Numbered from the stretch's first letter, positions 6,558 to 15,200 are shown. The stretch: 64,000 bases of DNA from an uncultured Clostridia bacterium (GCA_944385895.1 CALWYZ010000001.1:1-64000), one strand, 5' to 3'. The notes: generated from the sequence alone by a model not told the origin. Made by a program: numbers and translations.

Positions 6558-8333
6558 ATGAAAAACAGAAAAATATTTTTATTTGTTGCCGTACTGCTTT
6601 GTCTGACAATGATGTTTTCAACCGCCTTTGCAGACGGTGAGGACACTGCCCGGCAAACGGCAACAGCATCTGACATGTCTGAACAAGACGTACAGGTTCA
6701 AAGCGATGCCGAGGATCCAGCCGATGCAGACTTGCAAGATGACGCTTCAAGTGTAGAGGAACAACCCGAGCAGGAATCAGCGGAGGAATATCAGAGTCCG
6801 TTTTATTCTACTATCTGGGCTCTTCTGCCGCCGCTGGTGGCGATCGTACTGGCTCTGATCACCAAGGAAGTATACTCCTCACTTTTTATCGGTATACTGG
6901 TGGGCGGCCTTTTGTGGTCCGGCTTTAATTTCGAGAGTACGATGACTCATGTTTTGTCTGACGGCTTTGTAGGCTCGCTTTCAGATAGCTATAACGTGGG
7001 TATACTGTTGTTCCTTGTTATATTGGGATCTCTGGTTGCCATGATGAACAAGGCAGGAGGTTCTGCCGCCTTCGGACGCTGGGCTGCAGAGCACATTAAA
7101 TCCAGAATGGGAGCGCAGATTGCCACAATAATACTTGGTATACTTATTTTTATAGACGATTATTTCAACTGTCTGACAGTAGGTTCCGTTATGCGCCCCG
7201 TAACGGATAAGCAGAACGTATCGCGTGCAAAGCTTTCGTACTTAATAGATGCCACAGCTGCACCTGTATGCATAATAGCCCCCGTATCGTCATGGGCGGC
7301 GGCTGTTGCCGGGTTTGCCGAAGGCTCCGGTATGAACGGATTGGAGCTTTTTGTACGTGCAATACCATATAACCTCTATGCTTTGCTCACTATTGGTATG
7401 ATGTTTGCAATTACGATCATGAAGTTTGATTTCGGACCGATGAAAAAGCATGAGGACAACGCCAAAAAAGGAGATATTTTCTCTAACGAAAAGTTAAAGG
7501 AAATGGCCGGTAGTATAGAGGGCAATCCGCGCGGCAGAGTCTATGATCTTATAGTCCCGATAGCCGTGCTTATCGTGACATGTGTGCTTGGAATGATTTA
7601 TTCAGGCGGATTTTTCACTGCCGGAGAAGAAGGGTATCATAATTTTGTGACTTCTTTTTCAAACAGCGATGCGTCTGTAGGACTTGTTTACGGCTCTTTC
7701 GGTGCATTGATTTTTGCTGTTATTTATCTTATGTGCAGAAAAGTTTTGTCATTTAAAAACTGCATGGAATCAATACCTGAGGGCTTTAAGTCAATGGTTC
7801 CTGCTATTATGATACTGACCTGTGCTTGGACGCTTAAGGCAATGACAGACAGCCTTGGCGCCGCACAGTATATACACGATGTAGTTGAAGGATCAGCGCA
7901 GGCGCTTCAAAGCTTTTTGCCCGCGATCATATTCCTTATCGCAGTCGGTCTTTCCTTTGCGACAGGAACTTCATGGGGGACATTCGGTATACTTATCCCG
8001 ATAGTTATAGACGTATTTGGATTTGACAGCGGAGAAATTACCATAATCGCAATTTCCGCATGTATGGCAGGTGCTGTATGCGGAGACCACTGCTCACCGA
8101 TATCCGATACAACAATAATGGCTTCTGCCGGTGCTCAGTGTAATCATCTTGTACATGTTTCAACACAGCTGCCATATGCTATGTTTGTTGCCGCAATATC
8201 ATTTGTAGGATATATCGTAGCGGGATTTGTGAGAAATGTATATATCACTCTAATCGTTTCCTTTGCACTGCTGCTTCTTTCACTGTTTCTTGTATACTAT
8301 CTTACAAAACGCTCTGAGAGAGTAAAAGGATAA
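6558..8333 (+). CDS. NhaC-family transporter, probable lysine transporter (LysW type)
   Basis: The 591-residue protein has an N-terminal signal-like segment (residues 1-25), a Glu/Asp/Gln-rich linker (about 26-75) and then eleven or so membrane spans of the NhaC/C4-type antiporter fold. Conserved stretches include FIDDYFNCLT, SSWAAA, TGTSWGTFG and GDHCSPISDTT. NhaC relatives exchange Na+/H+ with organic ions; those behind an L-box are predicted lysine transporters, and the lysine riboswitch here supports that. The secretion signal plus acidic extracellular linker is unusual for the family. The start ATG has AGGAGAAGGG just upstream. A strong terminator follows, so the gene forms a single-gene regulon. 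Confidence 0.88.
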   Translation: MKNRKIFLFVAVLLCLTMMFSTAFADGEDTARQTATASDMSEQDVQVQSDAEDPADADLQDDASSVEEQPEQESAEEYQSPFYSTIWALLPPLVAIVLALITKEVYSSLFIGILVGGLLWSGFNFESTMTHVLSDGFVGSLSDSYNVGILLFLVILGSLVAMMNKAGGSAAFGRWAAEHIKSRMGAQIATIILGILIFIDDYFNCLTVGSVMRPVTDKQNVSRAKLSYLIDATAAPVCIIAPVSSWAAAVAGFAEGSGMNGLELFVRAIPYNLYALLTIGMMFAITIMKFDFGPMKKHEDNAKKGDIFSNEKLKEMAGSIEGNPRGRVYDLIVPIAVLIVTCVLGMIYSGGFFTAGEEGYHNFVTSFSNSDASVGLVYGSFGALIFAVIYLMCRKVLSFKNCMESIPEGFKSMVPAIMILTCAWTLKAMTDSLGAAQYIHDVVEGSAQALQSFLPAIIFLIAVGLSFATGTSWGTFGILIPIVIDVFGFDSGEITIIAISACMAGAVCGDHCSPISDTTIMASAGAQCNHLVHVSTQLPYAMFVAAISFVGYIVAGFVRNVYITLIVSFALLLLSLFLVYYLTKRSERVKG

Positions 8334-8339
8334 ATTTAT

Positions 8340-8375
8340 ATAAGCGGAACGGTACTTGACCGTTCTGCTTTTTTA
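8340..8375 (+). terminator. Terminator of the NhaC-type gene
   Basis: AGCGGAACGGT pairs with ACCGTTCTGCT across a 5-nt loop and ends in T6. Confidence 0.88.
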
Positions 8376-8384
8376 TGTTACAAT
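8356..8384 (+). promoter_or_regulatory. Promoter of the yebC operon nested in the upstream terminator
   Basis: TTGACC at 8356-8361, 17 bp, TACAAT at 8379-8384. The -35 occupies the loop and right arm of the preceding terminator hairpin, so terminator and promoter share DNA. Confidence 0.65.
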
Positions 8385-8419
8385 ATATTATTGTAAAAAT
8401 AACTGGAGGATGAATTTGT

Positions 8420-9142
8420 ATGTCAGGACATTCCAAATGGCATAATATACAGGCCAAGAAAGGTAAAACAGACGCTCAAAGAGCAAAGATTTTTACGAAA
8501 ATGGCCCGTGAAATCATGGTGGTCGTTAAAGAAGGCGGAGCAAATCCGGATGCCAACTCACGTCTTGCGGATGTTATCGCAAAGGCAAAAGCTGCAAATG
8601 TTCCAAACGATAATATAGAGCGTGCGATAAAGAAAGCAGCAGGCAGCGGCGACGGAAAAAACTATGAGCATAATATATATGAAGGCTACGGTCCGGGCGG
8701 TGTTGCAGTGGTTGTAGAGTGTCTTACCGATAATAAAAATCGTACCGCCGGCGATCTTCGTCATTACTTTGATAAATTCGGCGGTAATCTTGGAACTTCA
8801 GGCAGCGTTTTATGGCAGTTTAAACAGTGCGGTGTTATTGTTGTGGATAAAACCAAAGCCAATGAGGATGAGCTTATGATGGCGGCTCTCGATGCGGGTG
8901 CTGATGATTTTAATGTCGATGATGACGCATTTGAAATCATTACCTCTCCGGAAAATTTCTCTGCAGTACGTTTGGCACTGGAAAATGCAGGCTACGAGTT
9001 TGAAACGGCTGAAATTACACGTGTTGCGGAAAACTATGTGTCACTTACTGATGAAAAAGATATCAAATTTATGAATCTTTTGCTTGAAGCTCTTGAAGAT
9101 AATGATGACGTTCAGAATGTGGCGCATAACTGGGATGAGTAA
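8420..9142 (+). CDS. yebC: YebC/PmpR family protein (TACO1 family)
   Basis: The 240-residue protein starts MSGHSKWHNIQ and has the family motifs AKIFTKMAREI, GYGPGGVAVVVECLTDN and GNLGTSGSVLWQF. Members have been described as DNA-binding regulators and more recently as translation factors that help ribosomes at difficult sequences such as proline runs. ATG at 8420 with GGAGG upstream. The stop overlaps the next start by one base (TAATG), which implies translational coupling with the HAD gene. This is one of the most certain calls in the window. Confidence 0.97.
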   Translation: MSGHSKWHNIQAKKGKTDAQRAKIFTKMAREIMVVVKEGGANPDANSRLADVIAKAKAANVPNDNIERAIKKAAGSGDGKNYEHNIYEGYGPGGVAVVVECLTDNKNRTAGDLRHYFDKFGGNLGTSGSVLWQFKQCGVIVVDKTKANEDELMMAALDAGADDFNVDDDAFEIITSPENFSAVRLALENAGYEFETAEITRVAENYVSLTDEKDIKFMNLLLEALEDNDDVQNVAHNWDE

Positions 9143-9702
9143 TGAACGTATATGATTTTGACAAAACCATATATGATGGTGACAGCACGGTTGATTTCTA
9201 TAAATACTGTCTTTGCGTAAAACCGTTTATAATTTTCCGTTTTCCGCTGCTGACAGCTGTACGGTTTCTGTTTGACAGCGGGAAAAAACAGCTTTTTAAA
9301 GAGCGTTTTTACAGATTCTTGCGTGCCTTTAGCGATATTGATAAAACGGTTGATTGTTTTTGGGATATTCATCAAACTAAAATCAAGCTTTGGTACCTGG
9401 AAAAACAAAAGCCAGATGATGTGGTCATATCTGCATCACCCGATTTTTTGCTAAAACCTATTTGCAGCCGCCTGGGAATAAATGAGCTTATGGCGTCTGT
9501 TGTCGATAAAAAAACAGGCAGATACAGCGGCATAAACTGCTGGGGGCAGGAAAAGGTGCGTCGGTTTTATGAACGCTTTGAAAACGGAAAAATAGACTCT
9601 TTCTATTCAGATTCATATTCTGATGCTCCTCTTGCGAAAATATCAAAACAGGCTTATATTGTTAAAAATGATAAAATCACAGCATGGGATATTAATAAAT
9701 AA
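9142..9702 (+). CDS. HAD-IB family phosphatase (phosphoserine-phosphatase-like)
   Basis: The 186-residue protein carries the HAD motifs in order: motif I YDFDKTIYDGDS (nucleophile Asp in D-F-D-K-T), motif II VISASPDF with its Ser, and motif IV SDSYSDAPL near residue 156. The short helical insert after motif I fits the HAD-IB class, which includes SerB and lipid-phosphate phosphatases. Substrate is unknown. Coupled to yebC by a one-base start/stop overlap and closed by a strong terminator. Confidence 0.85.
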   Translation: MNVYDFDKTIYDGDSTVDFYKYCLCVKPFIIFRFPLLTAVRFLFDSGKKQLFKERFYRFLRAFSDIDKTVDCFWDIHQTKIKLWYLEKQKPDDVVISASPDFLLKPICSRLGINELMASVVDKKTGRYSGINCWGQEKVRRFYERFENGKIDSFYSDSYSDAPLAKISKQAYIVKNDKITAWDINK

Positions 9703-9705
9703 TAA

Positions 9706-9739
9706 GACAAACCCGTCATTACAGGCGGGTTTGTTTTTA
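9706..9739 (+). terminator. Terminator of the yebC-HAD operon
   Basis: ACAAACCCG pairs with CGGGTTTGT, followed by T5. Confidence 0.88.
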
Positions 9740-9865
9740 TAGCTAACAAATAGTATATTTTGATACTGTCAATAAGATCATGCATGCAAAAACTTGTCGG
9801 TTTGCGTATTGAAATTTAAAAAGCGTTGTGTTAATCTTTATCATAGATCAATGAATGAGGTAAAA

Positions 9866-10588
9866 ATGAGGCAAAAAAACGGATTTAAAAAGGGTATAAC
9901 AGACGGACTGCCGATTTGTATCGGCTATTTTTCCGTTTCTTTTGCTTTCGGAGTCTTTGCTGTATCAAATGGAATGAGCGTAATTGAGGCGGTTCTGATT
10001 TCAATTACAAACCTCACCTCCGCGGGTCAGCTGGCGGCAGTCCCCATAATTTGTGCCGGCGGCAGTTTTATCGAACTTGCGCTGTCACAGCTGGTCATCA
10101 ATTCGAGATATCTTTTTATGTCTGCATCGTTATCACAAAAGCTGAGCAGTCAAATGTCGGTCGTCCAAAGACTGATAGTTTCGTTTGGAAATACCGATGA
10201 AATTTTTGCCGTAGCACTGTCAAACGATACGCAGCTTGAAGCCCGGTATATGTACGGGCTTATACTGACCCCGTTTTTGGGCTGGACCTTTGGAACATTG
10301 GCAGGTGCGGTGGCAGGAAATATCCTGCCGTCTGTCATTGTATCGGCGTTGGGTGTTGCCATTTACGGCATGCTGACAGCTGTCGTACTGCCTCAGATCA
10401 AGAAAAGCAAAAGCATGGCGCTGTGTGCGTTTATAGCAATAGTATTGGGCTGCTGTTTTGAATACTTACCTTTTTTGAGCAGTCTGCCGGGCGGATTTGC
10501 CGTTATTATCAGTGCAGTTATAGCAGCTGCGGTTCTGGCGGTCGCAGCGCCCGTAAAAATGCAGGAGGAGGAAAACGCCTGTGATTAG
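9866..10588 (+). CDS. azlC: AzlC-family branched-chain amino acid exporter subunit
   Basis: The 240-residue membrane protein matches AzlC/YgaZ: G-L-P-I-C-I-G-Y-F near the start, T-S-A-G-Q-L-A near 60, an F-G-N-T-D-E-I-F-A motif near 108, and about seven spans. With AzlD it exports branched-chain amino acids or analogues such as azaleucine. I chose ATG at 9866 because GAGG at 9857-9860 sits five bases before it; an upstream ATG at 9851 has no ribosome site. It overlaps azlD by 8 bp. Confidence 0.9.
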   Translation: MRQKNGFKKGITDGLPICIGYFSVSFAFGVFAVSNGMSVIEAVLISITNLTSAGQLAAVPIICAGGSFIELALSQLVINSRYLFMSASLSQKLSSQMSVVQRLIVSFGNTDEIFAVALSNDTQLEARYMYGLILTPFLGWTFGTLAGAVAGNILPSVIVSALGVAIYGMLTAVVLPQIKKSKSMALCAFIAIVLGCCFEYLPFLSSLPGGFAVIISAVIAAAVLAVAAPVKMQEEENACD

Positions 10589-10898
10589 TATGCGGTTTTT
10601 AATCTGCCTTGCGGTTATGGCATCGGTAACTTACCTGCTCAGAATGCTACCGATAGTAGTTCTGAGACAAAAGATAAAAAACAGGTTCCTGCTCTCTTTT
10701 TTACACTATATTCCGGTTGCAGTACTAAGTGTAATGGTAGTTCCGGCGGTATTTTATGCTTCAGACAGTATTGTGTCTGCTGCTGCGGGATTTGCTGTAG
10801 CGCTTGTACTTTCGTTTTTTGAAAAAAGCCTTATTCAGGTCGCCTGCGCTGCATGTGCAGCGGTGTTTGTGGTAGAAATAATAATGAAATATCTTTAA
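10581..10898 (+). CDS. azlD: AzlD-family exporter subunit
   Basis: The 105-residue protein has four membrane spans and the TYLLRMLPI motif typical of AzlD/YgaH, the small partner of AzlC. GTG at 10581 has a strong AGGAGGAGG site at 10563-10571 inside the end of azlC. The 8-bp overlap indicates coupled synthesis of the two subunits. ATG at 10590 is an alternative start. Confidence 0.88.
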   Translation: MISMRFLICLAVMASVTYLLRMLPIVVLRQKIKNRFLLSFLHYIPVAVLSVMVVPAVFYASDSIVSAAAGFAVALVLSFFEKSLIQVACAACAAVFVVEIIMKYL

Positions 10899-10935
10899 CA
10901 AAAAAGCCGCAGCGGTAGCCGCTGCGGCTTTTTGA
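10899..10935. terminator. Bidirectional terminator between azlD and Na/Pi symporter
   Basis: A near-perfect hairpin AAAAAGCCGCAGCGG/CCGCTGCGGCTTTTT serves both convergent genes. Confidence 0.92.
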
Positions 10936-10937
10936 TA

Positions 10938-12683
10938 TTATATACTGTATTTTTGCTCGTATTGCTCGTAAATACGTTCAAATTCTGCGCCGGAGCTTTT
11001 TATACGGTTAAGATATCTGTGTGTTTCAAAGCTTCCGCGTGAAATTTCGATTACAGCTGCTGAGATATTTGAGCAATGGTCTGATATACGCTCCAGGTCT
11101 GTGAGCAGGTCGTTAAAAGACAGACCCTGCTCTACGGTACATTGACCGTTTTGCAGACGGCTTACGTGGTTTTTATGCATGACAGCTGTTAACTTGTCAA
11201 TCACCTGTTCCAAAGGTTCCGTCTTTTTAGCAAGATTGGGATCATTATTCAAAAACGCGGTTACAGTTATTTCTGTTATTTCCTTTAACGCTGCTGTAAG
11301 TACAGACAGCTCGCGCATGGCGTCTGAAGAATAACCTTTGGTTTTGCTCATTAAATCGTCTGTATCAATAGTGATATGAAGAGCATGGTCGCACATACGT
11401 TCAAGATCGCTGACTGTATATATCATACGCGAGACACTGCTGCTGTCTTCAGCGGATATTGATTTTTCCGCAATTTTTACAAGCCCTGTTAAAAGCATGT
11501 CCTGATACATATCCGAGAGCTTTTCGTTTTCGGTTATTATTTGAGTTGCTTTACTCTTGTATGACATTATCTGATCAAGTGCAGATATAACGGTCGATTG
11601 CGTCAGTCTTGCCATATCCCGTGTACGGGACATGCATTCGCTTACTGCAATTGACGGAGAAAGAAACAATCTTTTGTCAAGTGTCGGGATATCCGGTTTT
11701 GATTCTTGTGAATCTGTAATTATTCTGCAAATGAGCTTTTCCAGACTTTTTGTAAATGGCAAAATTAAAAGCGTAGCCAAAACATTGAATGCGGTATGTG
11801 CGACCGCAATACCTACAGGGCTTATAGAGGTTGAGAAAAATGCCCAGTCAGTGGAATATCTCAATATCTCAAAAATTGTAAAAAATACTACCGTGCCTAT
11901 AACGTTTACAGCGGTGTGTGCTGCCGCTACACGTTTGGCGTTTTTGCCGCTGCCTATGCAGGACAGTAAAGCGGTAATACATGTGCCTATGTTCTGTCCC
12001 ATTATTATAGGCACAGCCGTTGACCAGCTTACCGCTCCTGTAAGGGCAAACGCCTGCAATATGCCTACAGAAGCAGATGATGATTGAATTATTGCCGTTA
12101 TGACTATTCCCGCAAACAGACAAATAAACGGATTTTCAAATTTGACCATAAGCGATGCAAACTGCGGTGTATCGGCAAGTGGGCTTACAGCCCCTGTCAT
12201 CAGCTTCATCCCGTATATAAGTACTGAAAACCCGATAAGCACCCGGCCTGCATCCCGCTTGCGTCCATTTTTGGATATCATTATAAGTATTACGCCTATC
12301 AATGCCAAAAAAGGAGTAAAGTTTTCAGGCTTTAACAGCGATACAAAAATATTTTTGCTCTCAATACCCGCAAGGCTCAAAATCCAGGCAGTAAATGTAG
12401 TGCCGATATTAGCTCCGAAAATAATATACAGAGTGCCTGTAAATTGCATTATTCCCGAATTTACAAGCCCCACCAGCATGACAGATGTAGCGGATGAAGA
12501 CTGTATCAGCATGGTTATAACAGTTCCCAGTAAAATGCTTAAAGCCGGTTTTTGCTGTGTCTTTTTTAATATTCGCTCAAGCTTTCCTCCGGCGGTTTTT
12601 TCAAGGTTTTCTGACATCATCAGCATACCGAACAGGAAAAAAGAAATGCCGCATATAAATTGTATAACACTGTAAATATCCAT
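10938..12683 (-). CDS. Na/Pi cotransporter family protein with C-terminal PhoU-like domain
   Basis: The 581-residue protein has the duplicated Na/Pi symporter core, each half with a QSSSA signature (IQSSSATSVMLVG near 60; IQSSSASVGILQA near 200). About nine membrane spans end near 320, and a helical PhoU-like region covers about 350-575. It probably imports phosphate with sodium, the PhoU part sensing or regulating. ATG at 12683 has a GAGGTG ribosome site. About 100 bp upstream lies an intrinsic terminator, and beyond it a glmS ribozyme on the same strand, a context I cannot explain by phosphate transport. Confidence 0.9.
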   Translation of the reverse strand: MDIYSVIQFICGISFFLFGMLMMSENLEKTAGGKLERILKKTQQKPALSILLGTVITMLIQSSSATSVMLVGLVNSGIMQFTGTLYIIFGANIGTTFTAWILSLAGIESKNIFVSLLKPENFTPFLALIGVILIMISKNGRKRDAGRVLIGFSVLIYGMKLMTGAVSPLADTPQFASLMVKFENPFICLFAGIVITAIIQSSSASVGILQAFALTGAVSWSTAVPIIMGQNIGTCITALLSCIGSGKNAKRVAAAHTAVNVIGTVVFFTIFEILRYSTDWAFFSTSISPVGIAVAHTAFNVLATLLILPFTKSLEKLICRIITDSQESKPDIPTLDKRLFLSPSIAVSECMSRTRDMARLTQSTVISALDQIMSYKSKATQIITENEKLSDMYQDMLLTGLVKIAEKSISAEDSSSVSRMIYTVSDLERMCDHALHITIDTDDLMSKTKGYSSDAMRELSVLTAALKEITEITVTAFLNNDPNLAKKTEPLEQVIDKLTAVMHKNHVSRLQNGQCTVEQGLSFNDLLTDLERISDHCSNISAAVIEISRGSFETHRYLNRIKSSGAEFERIYEQYEQKYSI

Positions 12684-12782
12684 TTTTCACCTCTTTATTT
12701 AGTATCATCACCGATTTTGAAAATATTTAAAATTTTGATAAAAACAAAGCTATAAAAGTGTTGAATAAAAAACAATGGCTTT

Positions 12783-12815
12783 AAAAAAACCGCGCAATAA
12801 AAAGACCGCGCGGTT
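12783..12815 (-). terminator. Terminator directly downstream of the glmS ribozyme
   Basis: On the minus strand AACCGCGC (12815-12808) pairs with GCGCGGTT (12795-12788) and runs into a T7 tract. It lies about 40 nt after the ribozyme's 3' end and about 100 nt before the Na/Pi symporter start. Confidence 0.9.
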
Positions 12816-12851
12816 TTGTGTGGAAAGTTATATTTATAATTGAGTTTTTAC

Positions 12852-13001
12852 TGTATTGCACACCTGTGCTTTTGTCCGACAGTTGCCTATCGGGTTTGTT
12901 CACAGGCTAACGACGGCAATTTTGCCGCCGGGAGGGTTCCCGCCGAAAATTTCGATAATCCCTCCGCCTCGTTAACCAAGAAAATATTTTGGTCTGGCGC
13001 T
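12852..13001 (-). ncRNA. glmS ribozyme (glucosamine-6-phosphate activated), not next to glmS
   Basis: On the minus strand the catalytic core is clear: AGCGCCAGACC at the 5' end, then AACGAGGCGGAGGG, ATTATCGAAATTTTCGGCGG, CCCTCCCGG, a P3-type hairpin GGCGGC/GCCGTC, and the P4 region with AGCCTGTG...ACAAAAGCACAGG. These match the glmS consensus, including the ATCGA and TTTTCGGCGG core strands. Cleavage is expected between 13001 (A-1) and 13000 (G+1). In the family, GlcN6P acts as coenzyme for self-cleavage, and the trimmed glmS mRNA is then degraded. Here the next gene is a Na/Pi symporter beyond a terminator; no glmS is in the window. Confidence 0.92.
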
Positions 13002-13025
13002 TTTAAAACCTCCGAAAAATAATAC

Positions 13026-13064
13026 TACCCACCTTTCATTTAAAATATAACATAAAGGTGGGTA
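13026..13064. promoter_or_regulatory. Operator-like inverted repeat centred on the ribozyme promoter -10
   Basis: TACCCACCTTT at 13026-13036 and AAAGGTGGGTA at 13054-13064 form an 11-bp perfect inverted repeat whose axis falls at the -10 box. Only one arm lies in the transcript, so it is not an RNA hairpin; a dimeric repressor site is the simplest reading. I do not recognise the regulator. Confidence 0.6.
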
Positions 13065-13072
13065 AATGTCAA
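13044..13072 (-). promoter_or_regulatory. Strong SigA-type promoter of the glmS ribozyme transcript
   Basis: On the minus strand TTGACA (13072-13067), a 17-bp spacer and TATATT (13049-13044). RNA would start near 13037, about 36 nt before the ribozyme cleavage site. The ribozyme is therefore an independent transcript and not just the 3' UTR of the ATPase gene ending at 13083. Confidence 0.85.
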
Positions 13073-13082
13073 TTTTAAGCTG

Positions 13083-15200
13083 TTATTTTCGTGCACTGAA
13101 TATAATTATTTGGTTATTATGGGAAATTTTTTCAGTAACTTTGCGTGCTGATTTGAGTCTTTTGTCGTCCAGCGACCAGAACGGATCGTCCATTATCAAA
13201 GGCAAGCCGCTTTTTTTTGATATCAGCTGGCAGACGGCGACGCGCACAGAGAAATATACGGCATCCGCAGTTCCGCGGGAAAAGTACCCCAGATCGTACA
13301 TGGTGCCATTGTGCTTTACACGCAGATTGAATTGTCGGTCAAGAGTAATGCTGTCATATTTTCCGTCTGTTATTTCAGACAGCGGCTGTTTTGCACATTC
13401 AGTAAGCATTGGCGCAAATTTAGAGCTGATATACTCATACGCCTCCAAAAGCGCCTCTCTTGCGATTGTAAGTACGCTGTCCTGATATTGTGCGTTTTTA
13501 AGCTCGTCTTGCAGCTCATCTTTTTTTTGACTTATTTCAAACAGGCTGCGTTTGACACGGTTCAGCTCTGCTTCTTTTTCATTTAATTTAGTGATTTTTT
13601 CTGAAATATTGGACTGCTCATCTTTTATGTTCAGCAGCAGATTTTGTATTTCGCTTTCGGTATACTTACAATCTCCGAGTTCAGCTTGAGCTTTGAGCTG
13701 TTCAAGGGTGGTGTCGCACAGCAGCTCGCTTCGCTTTTCTTTAAGTACCGCAATATTGTTTTCTAGCACCGCCTGCTCCTGAAGCTGGTTTTTCAAATGC
13801 TCAATTTCGCGGGCGTCTGTGATTTTATATTTTTCCTCAATCTGCCGGCATACGGCAAAGCTGTTTTCAAGTATTTGCTCGCATCTGTCATATTCTGAAA
13901 CGGCGCTTTCGTATTCGTATCTGAGTTTTTGGAGCAGTTTATCACTCTCTTTAAATTGTTCATAGCAGCATTTAAGCTCAGACAGTGACATGCCGTAGTC
14001 TGACGGCACTTTAACTTTGCTTTTAAAGATTATTCCGGCAGCTGTAACTGCCGCGCCTATAACAGCAGCTGCCGCCCCTGTGAGTAAATGTGATGACATT
14101 ATTAACGCTGTGCCTACTGCCGCGATAATAATTCCTGCTGAACAGAGTGCAGCATTAGGCCGTGGCTTTTTTGAAAACAAAATAAGCAGTTCTCTTTCGT
14201 TTTGACGAATATTATTAAATCTTGAAAATTCTTTTTCCGCTTTTTTAAGTGCTGATTCAGTATCGTTTACTCGCCCGAAAGCGGATTCTTTCCGTTTGGT
14301 GTTGATTTCAAGTTCAAGATATGCTTTTGAAATTTCATCAATAGCATTTTGATCTATGCCGGTCTTTTTAAATTGTTCGATCCTGTCGCTGATGCTTTTG
14401 ATATTCTGTTCTGTATGGGCAATGTTTTCCAGCCTGCGCCGGGCGTCTGCGCTTTTTGCAAGCGGGAGTAAATCCTTGTATTTTTTTTCTTTTTCTAAAA
14501 GCTGAGTATATTGTTGCTTTAACTGCAAAAGCTCCGTGTCAAGCCTAAATGTGCTGTCGCTCACCCGGCGTTTTGCCGCCAAGTCCAGCTCTAATTGAGC
14601 AATCTGCTTTTTTAGGTCAAATATACGTCCGGATTGTCTGTCGATATGCCTGTATTTGCTGTTTTTTCTGCGAAGCGTTTCTGCAGCAGCTTCATAAGAG
14701 GTGTCTTCATCGCCTGTGGTTACAAGATTTTTCAGAGCAAGCTCCAGTCCGCCGGTGCCTGAAAATTTAATGTCGGTCTGGCGTATCAGGAAAGTACGCT
14801 CAAACGTCTGTCTATCTACGCCGAATATAAGCTTGCCGGGAGAATCTTCGATGTCAATAGAGGCACCTGTCGCGTCTCTCACGGTCACACTCTTTTTTCT
14901 GCCGTCGTTCTGCACTCGTTCAATCCGTAAAAATCTGCCGTCACAATCTATTTCTATTGCTCCTGCAAGTATCGCCTCTGAGTTCCACGGTAAATATTTT
15001 TTTAGCAGATTTTCCTCAAGCTCTGTTTTTTTTGATGCGATCTTGGTAAATCCGTAAAGTATAAATAAAATAAAATCCGCTATCGTGCTTTTCCCGAATT
15101 CATTTTCACAGATCAACTCATTCAGTCCTGGTTTTAGATCCAGGGTATAGTCTTTGAATTTTCCGAACGATGTTATTTCCAGTCTTTTTATTACAGTCAT
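13083..15200 (-). CDS. YhaN/SbcC-like SMC-type ATPase
   Basis: The 705-residue protein has an N-terminal AAA_27-type ABC half with a Walker A variant CENEFGKST (31-39), long coiled coils, a two-span hydrophobic patch around 345-395 and a C-terminal half with Walker B LPLIMDDPF and a D-loop S-L-D. This layout fits YhaN-type proteins of Firmicutes, SbcC/Rad50 relatives with a membrane patch in the middle. Its start overlaps the end of the nuclease gene by four bases (ATGA), as sbcC follows sbcD. Together they probably process DNA ends. Family level is certain; the exact substrate is not. Confidence 0.85.
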   Translation of the reverse strand: MTVIKRLEITSFGKFKDYTLDLKPGLNELICENEFGKSTIADFILFILYGFTKIASKKTELEENLLKKYLPWNSEAILAGAIEIDCDGRFLRIERVQNDGRKKSVTVRDATGASIDIEDSPGKLIFGVDRQTFERTFLIRQTDIKFSGTGGLELALKNLVTTGDEDTSYEAAAETLRRKNSKYRHIDRQSGRIFDLKKQIAQLELDLAAKRRVSDSTFRLDTELLQLKQQYTQLLEKEKKYKDLLPLAKSADARRRLENIAHTEQNIKSISDRIEQFKKTGIDQNAIDEISKAYLELEINTKRKESAFGRVNDTESALKKAEKEFSRFNNIRQNERELLILFSKKPRPNAALCSAGIIIAAVGTALIMSSHLLTGAAAAVIGAAVTAAGIIFKSKVKVPSDYGMSLSELKCCYEQFKESDKLLQKLRYEYESAVSEYDRCEQILENSFAVCRQIEEKYKITDAREIEHLKNQLQEQAVLENNIAVLKEKRSELLCDTTLEQLKAQAELGDCKYTESEIQNLLLNIKDEQSNISEKITKLNEKEAELNRVKRSLFEISQKKDELQDELKNAQYQDSVLTIAREALLEAYEYISSKFAPMLTECAKQPLSEITDGKYDSITLDRQFNLRVKHNGTMYDLGYFSRGTADAVYFSVRVAVCQLISKKSGLPLIMDDPFWSLDDKRLKSARKVTEKISHNNQIIIFSARK

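Noticed and set aside
12840-13022. Plus-strand open frame between the Na/Pi symporter and the ATPase
   Set aside because: It is antisense to the glmS ribozyme; no ribosome site or protein likeness.
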